Shown here in pieces: positions 48,121 through 51,573 of a stretch of DNA of 51,573 nt (its first letter is position 1; each line of letters opens with the position of its first letter). The notes under the pieces are model-generated. The model was not told the origin of the DNA. It saw only the letters and a list, made by a program, of their open reading frames with translations, and made no database searches. Position numbers and translations under genes: made by a program. This DNA is from an uncultured Pseudomonadota bacterium (GTDB lineage Bacteria; Pseudomonadota; Gammaproteobacteria; Burkholderiales; Methylophilaceae), in the NCBI GenBank assembly GCA_903838125.1, contig CAILXF010000021.1, positions 1 through 51,573 on the forward strand, written 5' to 3'.

Positions 48121-49680
48121 TTAACTTTCTGCGCGCATGTGTGGGAATAAAATTACATCACGAATACTCGAGCTATCAGTAATCATCATCACCAATCGAT
48201 CAATACCAATACCACAACCGCCTGCTGGTGGCATGCCGTATTCTAAGGCGCGAATAAAGTCTGCATCGTAGAACATAGCTTCATGATCACCTGCTTCCTT
48301 GGCTTTCATTTGCGCGTGGAATCTTGCGGCTTGGTCTTCGGCATCATTAAGCTCACTAAAACCGTTGGCAATTTCTCGACCGTTAATAAACAATTCAAAA
48401 CGTTCAGTGATTTCTGGATTGCTATCCGATGCACGTGCTAAAGGTGACACTTCAACTGGATAGTCAATAATGTAAGTAGGATCCCATAATTGGCTTTCAG
48501 CGGTTTCTTCAAAAAGCGCAAGTTGCAGTGCGCCTAAACCTGCATGATCAAAGGGCTTAGTGCCGTGTTTTAAAATCTCAGCACGTAAAAAATCCATATC
48601 ATTTAATTGGTTTAGCGTGTATTGCGGTGCATATTTCTGAATAGCGCCTACGATGGTAAGGCGTTGGAAAGGTTTACTTAAATCCAATTCACGCCCTTGA
48701 TATTCAAGGACGGCAGTCCCTCGGGCAGCAATTGCAGCAGCACGTATACAGTTTTCAGTAAAGTCCATAAGCCATTGGTAGTCTGTATAAGCCGCATAAA
48801 ACTCCATCATGGTAAATTCTGGGTTGTGGCGCACGCTTAACCCTTCATTTCTGAAGTTTCTGTTAATTTCAAATACACGCTCAAAGCCACCTACAACTAG
48901 GCGTTTTAAGTACAACTCAGGTGCAATACGCATATACATTTGCATGTCGAGCGCATTATGGTGGGTGATAAATGGTTTGGCTGATGCTCCACCTGGAATC
49001 GGGTGCAACATTGGCGTTTCAACTTCTAAGAATTCATTTTGAAGCATAAAGTTACGTATCGCTGAAACAATTTTGCTACGCGCGATAAAGGTTGCACGCG
49101 TATCTTCGCTGGTGATCAAATCTACATAACGTTGGCGATATTTAACTTCTTGATCTTGAAGGCCATGAAATTTTTCTGGTAATGGGCGTAACGACTTAGT
49201 CAGCAAGCGTAGACCAGTCACCTTAATAGAAAGCTCGCCTGTTTTTGTTTTAAACAAATGTCCGGTCGCACCTAAGAAATCACCTAGATCCCAATGTTTA
49301 AATTGCTCATACACCTCTTCGCCAATTACATCACGTCCAATGTAAAGCTGAATCCGACTGCCCGCGTGATCGCCACTACCGTCTTGTATCGTAGCAAAGC
49401 TAGCCTTACCCATAACGCGCTTTAGCATCATGCGACCAGCAACCACGACGTCTACCGGGGCCGCTTCAAATGCTTCATTTTCTTTATCGGCATGAGCGGC
49501 AATTAAATCGGCCGCTTTATGTAGTGGCTTAAAGTCATTTGGAAAAGCTACGCCACCATTATTACTGGTTGCATCACGTATGGCTTTTAATTTTTCACGG
49601 CGCTCGGCAATCACATGATTCTCATCAACACTGGCGGCTTCATTAGATGGCTGTTGGTTTTGTTCGTTACTCACACTCAT
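48121..49680 (-). CDS. lysS: Lysyl-tRNA synthetase (class II)
   Basis: Charges tRNA-Lys. It has 519 residues: an N-terminal OB-fold anticodon-binding domain ([20 protein letters not shown]), then the class II core with motif 1 ([16 protein letters not shown]), motif 2 ([20 protein letters not shown]) and motif 3 ([12 protein letters not shown]). Its ATG overlaps the prfB stop (ATGA), giving the conserved prfB-lysS operon. A terminator follows. Confidence 0.98.
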   Translation of the reverse strand: MSVSNEQNQQPSNEAASVDENHVIAERREKLKAIRDATSNNGGVAFPNDFKPLHKAADLIAAHADKENEAFEAAPVDVVVAGRMMLKRVMGKASFATIQDGSGDHAGSRIQLYIGRDVIGEEVYEQFKHWDLGDFLGATGHLFKTKTGELSIKVTGLRLLTKSLRPLPEKFHGLQDQEVKYRQRYVDLITSEDTRATFIARSKIVSAIRNFMLQNEFLEVETPMLHPIPGGASAKPFITHHNALDMQMYMRIAPELYLKRLVVGGFERVFEINRNFRNEGLSVRHNPEFTMMEFYAAYTDYQWLMDFTENCIRAAAIAARGTAVLEYQGRELDLSKPFQRLTIVGAIQKYAPQYTLNQLNDMDFLRAEILKHGTKPFDHAGLGALQLALFEETAESQLWDPTYIIDYPVEVSPLARASDSNPEITERFELFINGREIANGFSELNDAEDQAARFHAQMKAKEAGDHEAMFYDADFIRALEYGMPPAGGCGIGIDRLVMMITDSSSIRDVILFPHMRAES

Positions 49681-50781
49681 ACTCCCTGCTTCAAACTTTC
49701 GCTAATAAATGGGTCAAGGTCGCCATCCAACACGCCTTGAGTATTACCAATTTCTACATTAGTACGCAAATCTTTAATTCGTGACTGATCTAAGACATAT
49801 GACCTAATTTGATGTCCCCAACCGATATCAGTTTTGGCATCTTCCATGGCCTGCTTGTCAGCATTACGCTTATTAAGCTCCAAGGCATACAGTGCCCCTT
49901 TAAGCATATTCATCGCCTCAGCGCGGTTACGGTGTTGAGACCGGTCGTTTTGACATTGGACCACGGTATTTGTTGGTATATGCGTTATTCGTACCGCTGA
50001 ATCTGTTTTATTAATATGCTGACCACCAGCACCGCTGGCACGATAGGTATCTACACGAAGGTCAGACGGATTAATATCTACCTCTATTGACTCATCAACT
50101 TCAGGGAAAATCTGAACGCTAGCAAATGAGGTATGGCGTTTAGAATTGGAATCAAATGGAGATTTGCGCACTAGTCTATGCACGCCGTTTTCGGTGCGTA
50201 AAGTACCGTAAGCATAATCGCCAGAGACCTTAATTGATGCCCCTTTAATACCAGCTACATCGCCTTCAGATTCTTCCAAAACTTCAACTTTAAAGCCTTT
50301 GCGCTCACAGTAACGTAAATACATACGCAACAACATATTGCACCAGTCTTGCGCCTCAGTGCCACCACTACCAGATTGAAATTCAATAAAACAATTATTC
50401 GGATCCAGAGGCTGAGAGAACATACGCCTAAATTCCATTTCAGCAATTTGTTTTTCAAGAGCCTCAGAATCAACAGCTACACTGAGCAAGGTATCATCAT
50501 CGTTTTCTTCGCGAGCCATTTCAAATAGTTCGCCGCAATCATTTAAACTACCTTCAATATGCGTTAAAGCTCCTACGATTAACCCTAACTCGCGCTTTTC
50601 CTTACCTAAACTTTGACTTTTGGCGTTATCAGTCCAAACCTTGGGGTCTTCAAGCAGACCATTCACTTCTTCAAGGCGCTGACTTTTAGCTTCAAAGTCA
50701 AAGGTACCCCCGGAGTGATTGGTTGCGTTCGCCCAAATCGACTAAGCGATTGGCGATAATATTGAGTTGCTCGGCTTCCAT
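49677..50781 (-). CDS. prfB: Peptide chain release factor 2, with programmed +1 frameshift
   Basis: Terminates translation at UGA and UAA. It starts at ATG 50781 ([20 protein letters not shown]), reads 27 codons to CTT TGA (50703-50698), then shifts +1 to GAC and continues to 49677, in total 367 residues (E. coli 365). The second frame contains the stop-codon-reading SPF tripeptide ([10 protein letters not shown]) and the catalytic GGQ ([12 protein letters not shown]). A frame counted only from ATG 50666 would miss the N-terminus. Overlaps lysS by four bases. Confidence 0.97.
50697..50711 (-). other. RF2 frameshift site
   Basis: The minus strand reads GGGGG-TAC-CTT-TGA-C: a Shine-Dalgarno-like G run three bases before the slippery CTT and the in-frame UGA. 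This is the classic autoregulatory recoding site of RF2. Confidence 0.95.
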
Positions 50782-50851
50782 GGCTACATGACTTATTACT
50801 AAAAATGAGCATTATACAGCAAAGACTTAGGTGCTTTAGGTGTGCTGATGC

Positions 50852-51289
50852 CTAGTTAGCACTTCTCACTACTTCACCATCTTCTTTAACAAAGTCTCCA
50901 ATTGCGGGGTTTTCCAACAACGTTAATACCAACTCAGATGGTCGGCATAATCGTACCCCTTTTGGGGTCACTACGATTGGTCGATTAATTAAAATAGGAT
51001 GCGCAAGCATGGCGTCAATAAGGTCAGTTTCTGACAGGGATAGATTATCTAAACCAAGTTCAGCATAAGGTGTGCCCTTTTCACGCAGTAATGCGCGAGC
51101 ACCAAATCCAAGGCTTTTTATCAAAGCAATTAGTCGTTCACGGCCTAGTGGTGTAATTAAATATTCAATGACTTCGGGCTCAACCCCGCTAGCGCGGATC
51201 ATAGCCAAAGTATTACGTGAAGTACCGCAGGCTGGATTATGATAAATAATAACTTTTTGAGAATTCGTTTGTTGGTAGTTGTTAGTCAT
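50852..51289 (-). CDS. arsC: Arsenate reductase (glutaredoxin type)
   Basis: Reduces arsenate to arsenite with glutathione and glutaredoxin. It has 145 residues, with the catalytic cysteine C21 in YHNPACGTSRNTL and conserved arginines in NRPIVVTPKGVRLCRPSE. Residues 1-11 are a polar leader. No ArsR, ArsB or other arsenic genes nearby. Members of this family also include Spx/YffB-like proteins, but the ArsC arginines are present here. A TATAAT -10 candidate lies at 51327-51322. Confidence 0.9.
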   Translation of the reverse strand: MTNNYQQTNSQKVIIYHNPACGTSRNTLAMIRASGVEPEVIEYLITPLGRERLIALIKSLGFGARALLREKGTPYAELGLDNLSLSETDLIDAMLAHPILINRPIVVTPKGVRLCRPSELVLTLLENPAIGDFVKEDGEVVRSAN

Positions 51290-51375
51290 GAGTGATTGCC
51301 TAAAATTGAATACTTCAGATCATTATACTAAGCAGAAAACATTTCAACTACCAAGAAACTCAAACTTTAAAAAGC

Positions 51376-51405
51376 AAAAAGCCCCACTATTCACATAGAG
51401 GGGCT
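51376..51405 (-). terminator. Terminator of the rRNA operon
   Basis: AGCCCC-A-CTAT-TCAC-ATAG-A-GGGGCT forms a stem with one mismatch; on the minus strand a T-run follows (A-run 51376-51380). It lies about 30 bases after the 5S gene. Confidence 0.88.
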
Positions 51406-51437
51406 GTTGCTGCCTCGTTTCGGAGGACGGTGTAAAT

Positions 51438-51554
51438 AGCTTGGCAGTGACCTACTTTCGCATGCAAAAAGCATACTATCATTGGCGCTGGTTCGTTTCA
51501 CGGCCCTGTTCGAGATGGGAAGGGGTGGGTCCAAACCGCTATGGCCGCCAAGCA
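51438..51554 (-). rRNA. rrf: 5S ribosomal RNA
   Basis: The minus strand begins GCTTGGCGGCC and ends GCCAAGC, so the two ends pair as helix I. Inside is CCCATCTCGAAC, the conserved loop region, followed by GTGAAACG, and near the 3' end GCGAAAGTAGG. Length is about 117 bases, normal for 5S. The remaining rRNA operon should lie beyond the right edge. End positions may be off by one or two bases. Confidence 0.93.
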
Positions 51555-51573
51555 TAACTGGTAACTCTTGTGC

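Noticed and set aside
49677-50666. prfB as a shorter gene or a frameshift error
   Set aside because: The break coincides exactly with the known RF2 programmed frameshift site, so it is neither a pseudogene nor an assembly error.
1-51573. CRISPR arrays, tRNA genes, prophage or integrative elements
   Set aside because: I saw no regularly spaced repeats, no cloverleaf with CCA-type end, and no integrase or phage structural genes; the only mobile element is the tnpB insertion.

Overview
The window looks like a chromosome segment of a betaproteobacterium, most likely Methylophilaceae (Methylotenera-like). That assignment rests on gene order and protein character: rpoE-rseA-rseB-rseC-mucD divergent from nadB, lepA-lepB-rnc-era-recO-pdxJ-acpS, prfB-lysS, and an iscR-led Isc operon. 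Base composition is moderately AT-rich by eye. No database search was possible, so the organism call is an inference. No stretch longer than 300 bases lacks a gene. The longest gaps (about 150-250 bases: 2094-2286, 9779-10030, 20433-20648, 24725-25044, 26671-26878, 47900-48120) are described in the entries; 2094-2286 holds nothing I can name.

Left part (1-13.1 kb). A purL fragment runs off the left edge, followed by glgP and htpG, all on the minus strand. A polyphosphate locus follows: ppx (+), then a tnpB-only IS200/IS605-type insertion, a small AKP-rich DNA-binding-like gene, and sixA-ppk1 (-). Candidate Pho boxes lie in front of ppx, ppk1 and a distant porin gene (47.9 kb), each exactly 10 bases from a plausible -10 hexamer. 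The ppx box lies inside the candidate heat-shock promoter of the divergent htpG.

Middle part (13.2-32 kb). A long minus-strand housekeeping series covers tcdA, acpS, pdxJ, recO, era, rnc, a possible 37-codon gene, lepB and lepA. A terminator separates it from the sigma-E operon (rpoE, rseA, rseB, rseC, mucD/degP), which has a well-formed sigma-E promoter. On the plus strand are nadB, a DEAD-box RNA helicase with a long leader, and slyD; mutS converges on slyD across a shared terminator.

Right part (32-51.6 kb). A small unknown gene and an orphan ParA ATPase precede a large membrane protein of the family labelled 'site-specific recombinase'. Then come suhB, trmJ-cysE, and an Isc operon (iscR, a second cysteine desulfurase, iscS, iscU, iscA, hscB, hscA, fdx) with an IscR-type site over its promoter. 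After these lie a SulP transporter, a 66-residue unknown, a Pho-box-preceded porin, prfB (with its programmed +1 frameshift) and lysS, an arsenate reductase, and a 5S rRNA gene with terminator that ends an rRNA operon entering from the right.

Most of the window is conserved core genome. The most notable points are the apparent phosphate/polyphosphate regulatory set, the amber-interrupted tnpB inserted inside that locus, the AKP/ribbon-helix-helix-like protein with a palindrome over its promoter, the orphan ParA with its small neighbour, and the ambiguous start of rpoE.
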